From the NCBI RefSeq assembly GCF_001667035.1, contig NZ_LZIR01000024.1, positions 1 to 52,786 on the forward strand: 52,786 bases of DNA, in the 5' to 3' direction. Positions 28,696-37,295 of the stretch are shown here, piece by piece. The notes below the pieces were generated by a model, which saw only the letters and a program-made list of their open reading frames with translations, made no database searches and was not told where the DNA came from. Positions within the stretch are counted from its first letter, which is position 1, and each line of letters begins with the position of its first letter. This stretch comes from Mycobacterium sp. 852002-51057_SCH5723018 (GTDB lineage: Bacteria; Actinomycetota; Actinomycetes; Mycobacteriales; Mycobacteriaceae). Position numbers and translations under genes: made by a program.

Positions 28696-30168
28696 TCAGA
28701 AATTCAACCCGGAGAACATCACTCGGTTGGGATCGTACTTCTGCCGCACGGTCGTCAGCTGTGACAGGTTCGAACCGAAGTAACGCGACGCCGACGTGTT
28801 GGGCTCCAGGTAGTTCACGTAGCCCCCCACCGAAAACTGTTGCACCGCTTGGTGCGCCGCACTCACCCACTGCGTCGCGGCGGCCACCTGATTGCTCGCC
28901 GGCTCCACGTACCACTGCAACACCGCCGACTGCTGGCGCCACGGGAACGCGCTGTCCCCCGCGCCGATGTCGCCCACCGCACCGCCCAACGGCTCGACGA
29001 GCACCGACGCTTGCCCGGCCGTCGACGGCCACTCCCCGATTGCCGTCGCAATCCCATGCGCCGCAGCGGCATTGACGGTCGAGATGACGTCGGATCCGGC
29101 CACGAATCCGCGCGGCGACGGCGTCGAGCTGCCACCGGCCAGGTACATCACCAGGTCCGTGTGGCTGAACGTCTTGGTCTGGACGGCACTGGGCGCCACG
29201 CCAACCGCGGATTTGATCGCATCGGTCATCGCCGCGCCCGCGCCCGCCGGAGCGGTGGCCAACACGTGGCAGTTCGGCTGGCTACCACCAAAGGACAGAT
29301 CCACCAGCCCCCACTGGTTCCGGTCGGCAGAGTTCAGCCACGACTGCCAGCCGACGAGCACCTGCACTGCCGACGACGGCGGGAAGTCGATGCGGACGAG
29401 GTCGGTGTCGCCAGTTGCGAACGTAGAGAACGTCATTGACGTCGCCACCCCGAAGTTGCCGCCGCCACCGCCGCGCAGTGCCCAGAACAGATCCGGATGG
29501 TCGTTGGCGGACGCGGTGACCACCTCGCCGCTCGGTAGTACCACCGTGGCCGACTGCAGCGCGTCACAGGTCAGCCCCGCGTGCCGGGAGTCGGCCCCCA
29601 AACCACCGCCGAGCGCCAGGCCCGCGATGCCGACCGTCGGGCAGCTGCCGGCGCGCGCGGCGCGGCCGGCGCCGGCCAACGCCTGGTGCACGGCATACAG
29701 GGTGGCCGCCGGCGTGACGGTGACGTTGCCGCCGCCGTCGAGGTTGGCGCCCCCCGGAAGCCGGCGCAAATCCAGCACCATCACGCCGTTGGCGCTCGAC
29801 GCGCCGATGTACGAATGCCCACCGCCGCGCGGGGCGACCTTGAGCTGGTTTGCGGCCGCGAACGACAGCGCCTTCTGCACATCGGCTTGCGATGAGGCGG
29901 TGACCACCGCGGCCGGATTGGAGCTGTTGTAGAACGAATTGAAAACCTGCTTGTCCGTGACGAATTGGGCACCGCTGGCGGGCAGGAGCACACTACCGCC
30001 GATCGACGACGCCAGCCCGGCCCAGCCGCTTCCCGGGTCGGCCGCCGCCCGAGTGGTACCGAAAACCGCTCCCGCCGCTAGCATTCCGGCGGCGCCGCGA
30101 AGAAACTGCTGGCGCGACATGCGACTCTGCACGGAAAGCTCCATCGGTCGGCTGCGATTCGTCGCCAT
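28696..30168 (-). CDS. Secreted FAD-binding oxidase, berberine-bridge-enzyme type
   Basis: 490 residues from ATG 30168; ATGs at 30198, 30144 and 30120 are alternatives. The N-terminus has SRQQFLRGAAGMLAAGAVFG then TRAAADP, shaped like a twin-arginine signal but with RQ in place of RR. The FAD_binding_4 domain spans about 70-250, with APRGGGHSY (His118) and GSCPTVGIAGLALGGG (Cys176), the two residues that attach FAD bicovalently in this family. The BBE segment NYLEP and KYDPNRVMFS end it. It oxidises an alcohol, sugar or amine with O2; substrate unknown. The M. tuberculosis counterparts around Rv3351c-Rv3353c are annotated as short pieces, while this copy is full length. Confidence 0.85.
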   Translation of the reverse strand: MATNRSRPMELSVQSRMSRQQFLRGAAGMLAAGAVFGTTRAAADPGSGWAGLASSIGGSVLLPASGAQFVTDKQVFNSFYNSSNPAAVVTASSQADVQKALSFAAANQLKVAPRGGGHSYIGASSANGVMVLDLRRLPGGANLDGGGNVTVTPAATLYAVHQALAGAGRAARAGSCPTVGIAGLALGGGLGADSRHAGLTCDALQSATVVLPSGEVVTASANDHPDLFWALRGGGGGNFGVATSMTFSTFATGDTDLVRIDFPPSSAVQVLVGWQSWLNSADRNQWGLVDLSFGGSQPNCHVLATAPAGAGAAMTDAIKSAVGVAPSAVQTKTFSHTDLVMYLAGGSSTPSPRGFVAGSDVISTVNAAAAHGIATAIGEWPSTAGQASVLVEPLGGAVGDIGAGDSAFPWRQQSAVLQWYVEPASNQVAAATQWVSAAHQAVQQFSVGGYVNYLEPNTSASRYFGSNLSQLTTVRQKYDPNRVMFSGLNF

Positions 30169-30384
30169 GGCCCGGATTCTTAACCATTCGGCACCCAAAA
30201 GCCCGGCGTCCGGCCGAGTGTCGGATCACAGTGTGGCCTCGATCGCCCGGCGGCCGACCAGCAAACCGGACCGCAATAATCGACACCCAGACCGCGCCGG
30301 CCTTACGAAACGCTTATTGTGCAAACCTTTATCGCACCGTGTTGTAAACGTGACAGTTATAGATCAGAGTTCTTAGCGTGACTT

Positions 30385-30403
30385 GAGTGCCAAAAGTGCA
30401 CTC
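30385..30403 (+). promoter_or_regulatory. Inverted repeat in the leader of the DUF732 gene
   Basis: GAGTGC, seven bases, GCACTC, 23 bases before the start codon. The surrounding 257-bp divergent region (30169-30425) is AT-richer than its neighbours and contains TATAGA (30358-30363) as a -10 candidate. The repeat would lie in the transcribed leader. Confidence 0.35.
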
Positions 30404-30425
30404 CGCGACAGAAGGGGCGGCTGGC

Positions 30426-30896
30426 ATGAAGGCATTCGCGAGGACACCCGGTTGGCTTTGGTCGTTTCGCCAGCAGCCGCTGACCATTCGCCTGCTCGCC
30501 GGGGCCGCCGGGCTCCTGACCGTGGCCGCCGCTTTCGCGGCGCCGGCCGAGGCGGACCCCGCCGACGACAACTTCATCGACGCGCTCAACCACGCCGGCA
30601 TCGACTTCGGCGAACCGGGCAACGCGATGTCGGTGGGTCAGTCCATCTGCCCCATGCTCGCCAAGCCGGGCGGGAACTTCGCCGCCGCCGCGGCGAGCGT
30701 CACCAACCGCGGCCTTTCGCCGGGGATGGCCCAGATGTTCACGACCATTGCCATTCAGATGTACTGCCCGCAGGAGATAGCGAACATTGCGAGTGGCAAC
30801 CCGACCGCGGGCCTGCCGCAAATCCCCGGCATGCCCGGCGGCCTGTCCCAACTGCCCGGCGGCCTGAACCAAATCCCCCGCGTACCAGGGATTTAG
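30426..30896 (+). CDS. Secreted DUF732 protein
   Basis: 156 residues from ATG 30426, with AGAAGGGG 9 bases upstream. Signal peptide about 1-43 with hydrophobic core LLAGAAGLLTVAAAFAAPAEA. The mature DUF732 domain has DDNFIDALNHAGIDF, GQSICPMLAKPG and AIQMYCPQEIANIASG, with the two conserved Cys likely forming a disulfide. A Pro/Gly-rich tail repeats GLPQIPGMPGG, GLSQLPGG and GLNQIPR. Counterpart of Rv3354. DUF732 proteins are small exported mycobacterial proteins of unknown role. Convergent with the next gene, overlapping by 4 bp. Confidence 0.85.
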   Translation: MKAFARTPGWLWSFRQQPLTIRLLAGAAGLLTVAAAFAAPAEADPADDNFIDALNHAGIDFGEPGNAMSVGQSICPMLAKPGGNFAAAAASVTNRGLSPGMAQMFTTIAIQMYCPQEIANIASGNPTAGLPQIPGMPGGLSQLPGGLNQIPRVPGI

Positions 30897-31174
30897 CGGG
30901 TACCCAGCGGGTCGATGGTCGACGCGATATAGACCATCGCCGCGGCCACCGTCGCGGTGGTCACGAAGTCGATGCCCTTGCTGCGGACGACCAAGAGCCC
31001 GGCACGGTCCTCGGATAACACCAACCGCAGTACCGCCGCCACGCCGACACCGATACCGATCAGCAGGGCACCGCGGCGCCAGAAGTTGGCCCCCGCCAGC
31101 ACGAAGGCCGCCGCGAATGTCAACCCCACCAACAGGATCGGCCACTGCGCCCGGATTGCGGCAGCCGCCGTCAT
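30893..31174 (-). CDS. Small integral membrane protein (DUF3017-like)
   Basis: 93 residues, ATG at 31174 overlapping the folD stop by 4 bp (ATGA). Three hydrophobic helices (about 10-27, 33-50 and 68-87). Between the second and third lies the conserved motif [20 protein letters not shown]. This matches the small protein that follows folD in many actinobacteria (Rv3355c). Function unknown; its strict coupling to folD suggests a conserved link. Confidence 0.85.
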   Translation of the reverse strand: MTAAAAIRAQWPILLVGLTFAAAFVLAGANFWRRGALLIGIGVGVAAVLRLVLSEDRAGLLVVRSKGIDFVTTATVAAAMVYIASTIDPLGTR

Positions 31175-32016
31175 TGCCGCTCCGCCAGTTCGACGACGTT
31201 GGTGAGCAGGAACGCGCGGGTAAGCGGGCCGACACCACCGGGATTCGGCGACACGTGGCCGGCCACCTCCCACACACCGGGATGCACATCGCCGACGAGG
31301 CCGTCCTCGGTGCGGCTGACGCCCACGTCGACGACGGCGGCGCCGGGACGCACCATGTCGGCGGTCAGCAGGTGCGCGACACCGACGGCGGCCACGATCA
31401 CGTCCGCCTGCCTGGTCAACGCGGCCAGATCTCGGGTTCCGGTGTGGCACAAGGTGACCGTGGCGTTCTCGGAGCGTCGGGTCATCAGCAGACCCAGCGG
31501 GCGGCCCACCGTCACACCGCGGCCGATGATCACCACGTGCGCCCCGGCGATCTCGACGTCATAGCGGCGCAGCAAGTGCACGATCCCCCGCGCGGTACAC
31601 GGCAGGGGCGCCGGGGTGGACAGCACCAGCCGGCCCAGGTTGGTCGGGTGCAGCCCGTCGGCGTCCTTGGCCGGGTCGATGCGCTCGAGTGCCGCGTTCT
31701 CGTCTAGCTGCTTGGGTAGCGGCAACTGCACGATGTAGCCGGTGCATTCCGGGTTGGCGTTCAGCTCGTCGATGGTGGCGTTCAGCTCTTCGGTGCTGAT
31801 GTCGGCAGGCAGGTCGCGGCGGATCGAGGTGATGCCCACCTTGGCGCAGTCGGCGTGCTTGCCGCGGACGTAGGCCTGAGATCCGGGATCGTTACCGACC
31901 AGGATGGTGCCCAGCCCCGGTGTGCGGCCCGCCGCGGTGAGTTCTGCGACCCGCTGCTTGAGGTCGACGAAGATCTCGTCCCGGGTGGCCTTGCCGTCCA
32001 GCGTGATTGCGCCCAC
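31171..32016 (-). CDS. folD: Bifunctional methylene-THF dehydrogenase / methenyl-THF cyclohydrolase
   Basis: 281 residues with GTG at 32016 ([16 protein letters not shown]), equal in length to Rv3356c. The open frame continues upstream through the 56-bp repeats, but those codons are rejected as repeat DNA. It interconverts methylene- and formyl-tetrahydrofolate with NADP. Motifs: [18 protein letters not shown] (catalytic YxxxK), [37 protein letters not shown] (NADP site) and the [10 protein letters not shown] signature. Cytoplasmic, supplying one-carbon units. Confidence 0.95.
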   Translation of the reverse strand: MGAITLDGKATRDEIFVDLKQRVAELTAAGRTPGLGTILVGNDPGSQAYVRGKHADCAKVGITSIRRDLPADISTEELNATIDELNANPECTGYIVQLPLPKQLDENAALERIDPAKDADGLHPTNLGRLVLSTPAPLPCTARGIVHLLRRYDVEIAGAHVVIIGRGVTVGRPLGLLMTRRSENATVTLCHTGTRDLAALTRQADVIVAAVGVAHLLTADMVRPGAAVVDVGVSRTEDGLVGDVHPGVWEVAGHVSPNPGGVGPLTRAFLLTNVVELAERQ

Positions 32017-32049
32017 GCCTGACAGTCTGGCACGCCGCAGGCTGCGCTT

Positions 32050-32178
32050 GTTGATGGCGACCCGCTGCGCCCGGCTACGCCGCACTTGCGATCGCCATTG
32101 CGCTCGTTGATGGCGACCCGCTGCGCCCGGCTACGCCGCACTTGCGATCGCCATTACGCCGCGCTTGCGATCGCGATT
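32050..32178. repeat. 56-bp tandem repeat (two full copies and a partial third) upstream of folD
   Basis: Copies at 32050-32105 and 32106-32161, both beginning GTTGATGGCGACCCGCTGCG, then a partial copy CGCCGCGCTTGCGATCGCGATT ending at 32178. It fills the 173-bp gap between divergent folD and the flavin oxidoreductase. The end of the last copy touches the TAGGCT -10 (32178-32183) of the rightward gene. The core CGACCCGCTGCGCCCGGCTA plus the 17 bases that follow is shared with the repeats inside the CMD gene. Confidence 0.93.
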
Positions 32179-32189
32179 AGGCTCCCGAT

Positions 32190-33404
32190 ATGCCCGATAC
32201 CCCGGACGTCTTCAGCCCAGCCAAGCTGGGTCCGATCACGCTGCGCAACCGCGTCATCAAGGCCGCGACGTTCGAGGCGCGCACGGACGGTGCGCTGGCG
32301 ACCGACGACCTGATCGAGTACCACCGGCTGCCGGCCGCCGGCGGGGTCGCCATGACCACCGTCGCCTACTGCGCGGTCTCCCCCGGCGGCCGCACGGAGG
32401 GCAATGGGCTGTGGATGCGCCCGGAGGCGGTGCCTGGGCTGCGACGGCTGACCGACGCGATCCACGCCGAGGACGCGAAGGTGAGCGCCCAGATCGGCCA
32501 CGCCGGCCCGGTGGCAAACGCCCGCTCCAACAAGGCCACCGCGCTGGCGCCGGTGCGGTTCTTCAACCCCATCGGGATGCGGTTCGCCAAGAAGGCCACC
32601 CGCGACGACATCGACGACGTCCTGGCCGCGCACGCCAACGCCGCGCGGCTGGCCATCGACGCCGGCTTCGACGCGGTCGAAATCCATTTGGGCCACAACT
32701 ATTTGGCGAGCGCCTTTCTTTCGCCGCTGATCAACCGCCGCGACGACGAGTTCGGCGGGTCGCTTCAAAACCGCGCCAAGGTGGCCCGCGGTCTGGTGAT
32801 GGCCGTCCGCCGCGCCGTGGAGAAAGAAGGCGCGCCGATCGCGGTGACCGCCAAGCTCAACATGGCCGACGGTGTCCGCGGTGGCATCGGCACCGAGGAA
32901 TCGGTGACCACCGCCAAATGGCTGCAGGACGACGGCGGCCTGGACGCGATCGAACTCACCGCGGGCAGCTCGCTGGTCAACCCGATGTATCTGTTCCGCG
33001 GCGACGCGCCGGTCAAGGAGTTCGCCGGCGCCTTCAAGCCGCCGCTGCGCTGGGGCATCCGCATGACCGGCAAGAAGTTCCTGCGCGAGTACCCCTATCG
33101 GGAGGCCTATCTGCTGCGCGACGCCAAGCTGTTCCGCGCCGAGCTGACGATGCCGCTGATCCTGCTGGGCGGCATCACCAACCGGGAGACGATGGACCTG
33201 GCCATGGCGGAGGGCTTCCAGTTCGTGGCGATGGGCCGGGCCCTGCTGGCCGAGCCGGACCTGATAAACCGCATCGCCGCCGACGGCGCGCAGCACAGCG
33301 TGCGTTCGGCGTGCACGCACTGCAACCAGTGCATGGCAACCGTCTACAGCCGGACTCGGTGCGTGGTGACGGGGGCGCCGGACGCCATCCACGCGACCGG
33401 GTAA
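32190..33404 (+). CDS. NADH:flavin oxidoreductase, old yellow enzyme family
   Basis: 404 residues, ATG 32190. TAGGCT seven bases upstream of the ATG suggests a leaderless mRNA. TIM-barrel OYE fold: PITLRNRVIKAATFEARTDG, TVAYCAVSPGGRT, QIGHAGPVA, GFDAVEIHLGHNYLASAFLSPLINRRDDEFGGS (the OYE signature with catalytic HxxN-type pair), LILLGGITNRETM and FVAMGRALLAEPDL for FMN phosphate. The C-terminal CTHCNQC plus a later Cys resembles the cluster-binding region of 2,4-dienoyl-CoA reductases, but the reductase extension is missing. Counterpart of Rv3359. Substrate unknown. Confidence 0.9.
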   Translation: MPDTPDVFSPAKLGPITLRNRVIKAATFEARTDGALATDDLIEYHRLPAAGGVAMTTVAYCAVSPGGRTEGNGLWMRPEAVPGLRRLTDAIHAEDAKVSAQIGHAGPVANARSNKATALAPVRFFNPIGMRFAKKATRDDIDDVLAAHANAARLAIDAGFDAVEIHLGHNYLASAFLSPLINRRDDEFGGSLQNRAKVARGLVMAVRRAVEKEGAPIAVTAKLNMADGVRGGIGTEESVTTAKWLQDDGGLDAIELTAGSSLVNPMYLFRGDAPVKEFAGAFKPPLRWGIRMTGKKFLREYPYREAYLLRDAKLFRAELTMPLILLGGITNRETMDLAMAEGFQFVAMGRALLAEPDLINRIAADGAQHSVRSACTHCNQCMATVYSRTRCVVTGAPDAIHATG

Positions 33405-33433
33405 CAGCGGTCGCACAAGCTACAGTTGTGGCA

Positions 33434-36082
33434 ATGAGTGCACCAGCCCCACCGGCCTTAACCGTTCGCAGCGACGCGTCGGAACGCACCTTCGCAGCGG
33501 GTCACGACGTGGTCGTCGGGCGTGATCTTCGGGCCGACATGCGCATCACGCACCCGCTGATTTCGCGCGCCCACTTGTTGCTGCGCTACGACCAGGGCCG
33601 GTGGCTGGCGATTGACAACGGTTCGCTCAACGGCACTTTCGTCAACGGCCGCCGGGTCCCGGTGGTCGACATCCACGACGGCCAAAGCATCAACATCGGA
33701 AACCCGGACGGCCCGCTGCTCACCTTCGAGGTCGGGCGCCACCAAGGGTTGGCCGGACGGCCGCCGCGGACCGAGTCGATGGGCATTCCGGCGGTGGCCC
33801 AGTCGGGGACGGCGTGGCCGGCCTCGCAGGCGTCGGGCCAACCCGGCCCTGCCGTCGCCGCCCCACCCGGGCCGCCGCCCGGACCCCCAGGCCGCACCCC
33901 GAACTGGGCCGCGCCGGCGGCACGGCGCCCACCACCCCCGCCGCCGGGGCAACCCGTCTACCCGACCAGCGGCGGGGGTCGGCCCCCGGCCTACCCGACC
34001 AGCGCGCCGCCGCCCAATTTCCTGCTCCACCACGCCCACATGGCCGCCTCGCAGGCGGGGCCGGAGACGCAGATGTCGCCCAGCTCCGCCAAGCCGCCTG
34101 AGGTGGGCAACCTGGCGACGAAAATGTTCCAGGCGTTGCGGCCGTCGCGGTCCGGAGCCATGCCCAAGCCGTCCGAGGCGCAAACGATCGGCCGGGCGAC
34201 CGACAACGACATCGTCATCCAGGACGTCCTGGCGTCGCGCCATCACGCGTTTTTGACGCAGACGGCGCTGGGGACCGAGATCCGCGACGCGCACAGCGTC
34301 AACGGGACGTTCGTCAACGGTGTCCGGGTCGGGTCGGCGGTGCTGACCGAGGGCGACGTGGTCACGATCGGAAACGTCGACCTGGTGTTCACCGGCGACA
34401 CCCTGGTGCGCCGCACGGAAGCGGCGACGCGCACCGGCGGCCTGGAGGTGAACTCGGTCTGCTTCGACATCGACGGCAAGCGACTGCTCAACCACATCTC
34501 GCTGACCGCCCGCCCCGGGACGCTGACCGCCATCATCGGTGGGTCCGGCGCCGGGAAGACCACGCTGTCGCGGGTGATCGCCGGGTACACCAGCCCCAGT
34601 TCGGGCTCGGTGACTTTCGAGGGTCACAACATTCACACGGAATACGCGTCGCTGCGCAGCAGGATCGGGATGGTGCCCCAGGACGACGTGGTGCACCGGC
34701 AGCTGACCGTCAACCAGGCGCTCGGTTATGCCGCCGAGCTGCGGCTGCCGCCGGACACCAGCAAGGCCGACCGCGAACAGGTCGTCGCGCAGGTGCTCGA
34801 GGAACTGGAGCTGACCAAGCACGCCGACACTCGCGTCGATAAGCTGTCCGGCGGCCAGCGCAAGCGCGCCTCGGTGGCGCTGGAGCTGTTGACCGGGCCG
34901 TCGCTGCTGATCCTCGACGAGCCGACCACCGGCCTCGACCCGGCGCTGGACCGCCAGGTGATGATGATGCTGCGCCAGCTCGCCGACGCCGGGCGCGTGG
35001 TGCTCATTGTCACGCACTCGGTGTCCTACCTCGACGTGTGCGATCAGCTGCTGCTGGTGGCGCCCGGCGGCAAGACGGCGTTCCTGGGGCCGCCCAGCCA
35101 AATCGGTGCGGCGATGGGGACCAGCAACTGGGCCGACATCTTCACCAAGGTGGGCGCCGACCCCGACGAGGCCAACCGCCGCTTCCTGGCCGAGCATCGG
35201 CCGACGCCGGCCCCGTCCGAACACAGCCCGGCCGCCGACCTCGGCGAGCCGACCCACACCGACGTCCGCCGCCAGTTCTGGACCGTCGCCCGCCGCCAGG
35301 TCCGCCTCGTGGTGTCCGACCGCGGGTACACGGTGTTCTTGGCGTTGTTGCCGTTCCTCATCGGCGTGCTGACCCTGACCGTCCGCGGCAAGAGCGGATA
35401 CGGCATGTCGGATCCGTTGGGCAACAATCCGGCTCAGCCCGACCAGATCCTGGTCATGCTCAACGTCGGCGCGGTGTTCATGGGTACCGCGCTGACAATC
35501 CGCGACCTCGTCGGCGAGCGCCCCATCTTCAAACGCGAACAGGCGGTCGGCCTCTCGACGGTGGCCTACATCGCCGCCAAAATCGTGGTGTTCTCCGCAT
35601 TCGCGATCGTTCAGGCGGCGATCGCCACCATCATCTCGGTGATCGGCTGGGGCACACCGCTGTCCGGGCCCGTGCTGCTGGGAGATGTCCGACTAGAGCT
35701 GTTCGTCACCGTCGCCGCGACCTGTGTGGCCTCGGCGCTGCTCGGCATGGCGCTGTCGGCGCTGGCCCAATCGCAGGACCAGATCATGCCGATGCTGGTG
35801 GTGTCGATCATGAGCCAGCTGGTGTTCTCCGGTGGGATGATCTGGGTGACCGACCGGCTCGTGCTCGACCAGCTCTCGTGGGTCACGCCCGCGCGCTGGG
35901 GCTTCGCGGCGTCGGCATCGACGATCGACACCCACCGGCTGATACCGGGACCGACGGACCCCAAGGATCAGCACTGGGACCACAAGGCGAGCGCGTGGCT
36001 GTTCGACATGGCCATGCTCGGGGTCTTGTGCGTGGTCTATACCGCCGTTGTCTGGTGGAAGATCCGGCTCAAGCGGCGCTGA
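33434..36082 (+). CDS. FHA-domain ABC transporter fusion (Rv1747-like)
   Basis: 882 residues, ATG 33434. Two forkhead-associated domains (about 25-95 and 248-315, each with GR...SRxH...NGTFVNG) read phosphothreonine. They are joined by a Pro-rich linker (APPGPPPGPPGRTP). An ABC ATPase follows: Walker A GGSGAGKTT (about 370-378), signature LSGGQRKRAS, Walker B LLILDEPTTG and switch His in VTHS. A six-helix ABC2 permease occupies about 620-880. The order is that of M. tuberculosis Rv1747, an exporter of lipooligosaccharide/PIM-type glycolipids phosphorylated by PknF. No Ser/Thr kinase gene is adjacent here, and Rv1747 lies elsewhere in M. tuberculosis, so this is probably a second copy or relocated. 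Confidence 0.9.
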   Translation: MSAPAPPALTVRSDASERTFAAGHDVVVGRDLRADMRITHPLISRAHLLLRYDQGRWLAIDNGSLNGTFVNGRRVPVVDIHDGQSINIGNPDGPLLTFEVGRHQGLAGRPPRTESMGIPAVAQSGTAWPASQASGQPGPAVAAPPGPPPGPPGRTPNWAAPAARRPPPPPPGQPVYPTSGGGRPPAYPTSAPPPNFLLHHAHMAASQAGPETQMSPSSAKPPEVGNLATKMFQALRPSRSGAMPKPSEAQTIGRATDNDIVIQDVLASRHHAFLTQTALGTEIRDAHSVNGTFVNGVRVGSAVLTEGDVVTIGNVDLVFTGDTLVRRTEAATRTGGLEVNSVCFDIDGKRLLNHISLTARPGTLTAIIGGSGAGKTTLSRVIAGYTSPSSGSVTFEGHNIHTEYASLRSRIGMVPQDDVVHRQLTVNQALGYAAELRLPPDTSKADREQVVAQVLEELELTKHADTRVDKLSGGQRKRASVALELLTGPSLLILDEPTTGLDPALDRQVMMMLRQLADAGRVVLIVTHSVSYLDVCDQLLLVAPGGKTAFLGPPSQIGAAMGTSNWADIFTKVGADPDEANRRFLAEHRPTPAPSEHSPAADLGEPTHTDVRRQFWTVARRQVRLVVSDRGYTVFLALLPFLIGVLTLTVRGKSGYGMSDPLGNNPAQPDQILVMLNVGAVFMGTALTIRDLVGERPIFKREQAVGLSTVAYIAAKIVVFSAFAIVQAAIATIISVIGWGTPLSGPVLLGDVRLELFVTVAATCVASALLGMALSALAQSQDQIMPMLVVSIMSQLVFSGGMIWVTDRLVLDQLSWVTPARWGFAASASTIDTHRLIPGPTDPKDQHWDHKASAWLFDMAMLGVLCVVYTAVVWWKIRLKRR

Positions 36083-36154
36083 CACCCGCTGATCGCCCAC
36101 GTGCACGTGCTGCTGCGCTTTGACGGCGCCAGGTGGGGTCGACCCCCGACCCGC

Positions 36155-36712
36155 TTAGTCGCGCCCGGCGTCCAGGCGCAGCCCGTGCGCCAGCGCGAAG
36201 CCCATGGCCTGGTCGACGTCGACGCGCGCGCCCGCCAGCGAGGCGGTCCGCCACAGCGAGGGGTCCACGGTCGCGCCACGCAGGTCGGCGTCGTCCAGCC
36301 GGGCGCCGGTCGTCCGCGCGCCGGTGAGGTCGGCGCCGCGCAACACGGCCTTGCGCAGGTCGGTCTCCACCAGGCTGGCCTCGCGCAGCCGACAGCCGCT
36401 CAGGTCGACGCCGCGAAGGTCGTTGCCGCCCAACACCGCGAGGGTGAAATCCACCTCGTCGAACGTGATCGGGCGCATCCGGCATCCCACGAATACCGAG
36501 CCCAGCATGCTGCACTGCGCGAACGTGCTGTGCCACAGCAAGGTTCGCGCAAAGGTGCAGTTACGAAACGCCGAGCCGTTGTGCTGTGACTCGGACAGGT
36601 TGGCGCCGCTGAAGTCGCATTCGCTGAACACGGCCCGTTCGGTGCGCAGCCGGCTGAGATCCTCGTCGCGAAAATCGGTGCCGGTGACTTCGCGATCGAC
36701 CCACTCGTGCAA
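36155..36712 (-). CDS. mfpA: Pentapeptide-repeat DNA-mimic protein MfpA
   Basis: 185 residues, TTG start at 36712. This start is 7 bp past the GTPase stop and aligns with the N-terminus known for Rv3361c. Pentapeptide repeats of type A(D/N)LxX run through it: SECDFSGANLSES, SAFRNCTFARTLLWHSTFAQ, GNDLRGVDLSGCRLREASLVETDLRKAVLRGADLTGART, then DDADLRGATVD. They form a right-handed beta-helix that mimics B-DNA, binds gyrase and lowers fluoroquinolone sensitivity. The C-terminal segment (RVDVDQAMGFALAHGLRL) is the dimer interface. Last gene of the five-gene conservon. The TTG start and absence of a good ribosome site imply low or coupled translation. Confidence 0.95.
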   Translation of the reverse strand: MHEWVDREVTGTDFRDEDLSRLRTERAVFSECDFSGANLSESQHNGSAFRNCTFARTLLWHSTFAQCSMLGSVFVGCRMRPITFDEVDFTLAVLGGNDLRGVDLSGCRLREASLVETDLRKAVLRGADLTGARTTGARLDDADLRGATVDPSLWRTASLAGARVDVDQAMGFALAHGLRLDAGRD

Positions 36713-36719
36713 AGCGGGA

Positions 36720-37295
36720 TCAGCTCGCGGCCAGCGTTTCCAGCGCGTATTCGCTGACCGCGATCAGGGCGTCGGTCGCCGACCTGCGATCGCGCGCGTC
36801 GACCGTGATTACCGGGATGTGCCGCGGCAGGGTCAGCGCCTCGCGCACCGCCTCGACGGGATAGCGTGGGGCGCCGTCGAATTCGTTGACCGCGATCAAA
36901 AACGGCAGGTTGCGGTGTTCGAAGAAGTCGACCGCGGCGAAGCTGTCCTGCAGGCGCCGGCAGTCCACCAGCACGATCGCGCCGATGGCGCCGCGCACCA
37001 GGTCGTCCCACATGAACCAGAACCGGCGCTGCCCCGGGGTGCCGAACAGGTAGAGCACCAGGTCCTCTTCCAGCGTGATGCGGCCGAAGTCCATCGCGAC
37101 CGTGGTGGTCCGCTTGTGGGGGGTGGCCTCGAGCGCGTCGACGTTGGTCGACGCGTCGGTGAGCATCGCCTCGGTGCGCAACGGCATGATCTCGGAGACC
37201 GCACCGACGAAGGTGGTCTTGCCGACGCCGAAACCGCCCGCGATGACGATCTTCGTCGACGCGTGGGATCCTCCGTCAGAGTGCTTTAAGACCAC
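36720..37295 (-). CDS. mfpB: Small GTP-binding protein of the conservon (MfpB)
   Basis: 191 residues. Ras-like/MglA-type GTPase: P-loop GGFGVGKTT at 20-28, switch I region with TTTVAMDFGRI, YLFGTPGQRRFWFMW (the G3 motif DxxG appears as GTPGQ), VDCRRLQDSF, and VNEFDG in place of NKxD at G4. This variant G3/G4 set is normal for conservon GTPases. Corresponds to Rv3362c; its M. smegmatis homologue MfpB modulates MfpA. It overlaps the DUF742 gene by 20 bp. Confidence 0.92.
   Translation of the reverse strand: MVLKHSDGGSHASTKIVIAGGFGVGKTTFVGAVSEIMPLRTEAMLTDASTNVDALEATPHKRTTTVAMDFGRITLEEDLVLYLFGTPGQRRFWFMWDDLVRGAIGAIVLVDCRRLQDSFAAVDFFEHRNLPFLIAVNEFDGAPRYPVEAVREALTLPRHIPVITVDARDRRSATDALIAVSEYALETLAAS

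Noticed and set aside
26995..30168. Prophage or genomic island
   Set aside because: Only a single 13E12 gene and a pseudogene; no integrase, phage structural genes, tRNA or attachment repeats.
32017..32085. N-terminal extension of folD through the repeats
   Set aside because: The known FolD start aligns at GTG 32016 and the extension is repeat DNA with no ribosome site.
32165..33433. Fusion of the flavin oxidoreductase region with the FHA-ABC protein
   Set aside because: The upstream frame is out of phase with the oxidoreductase and reads as Arg/Pro-rich shadow; the FHA domain starts right after ATG 33434.
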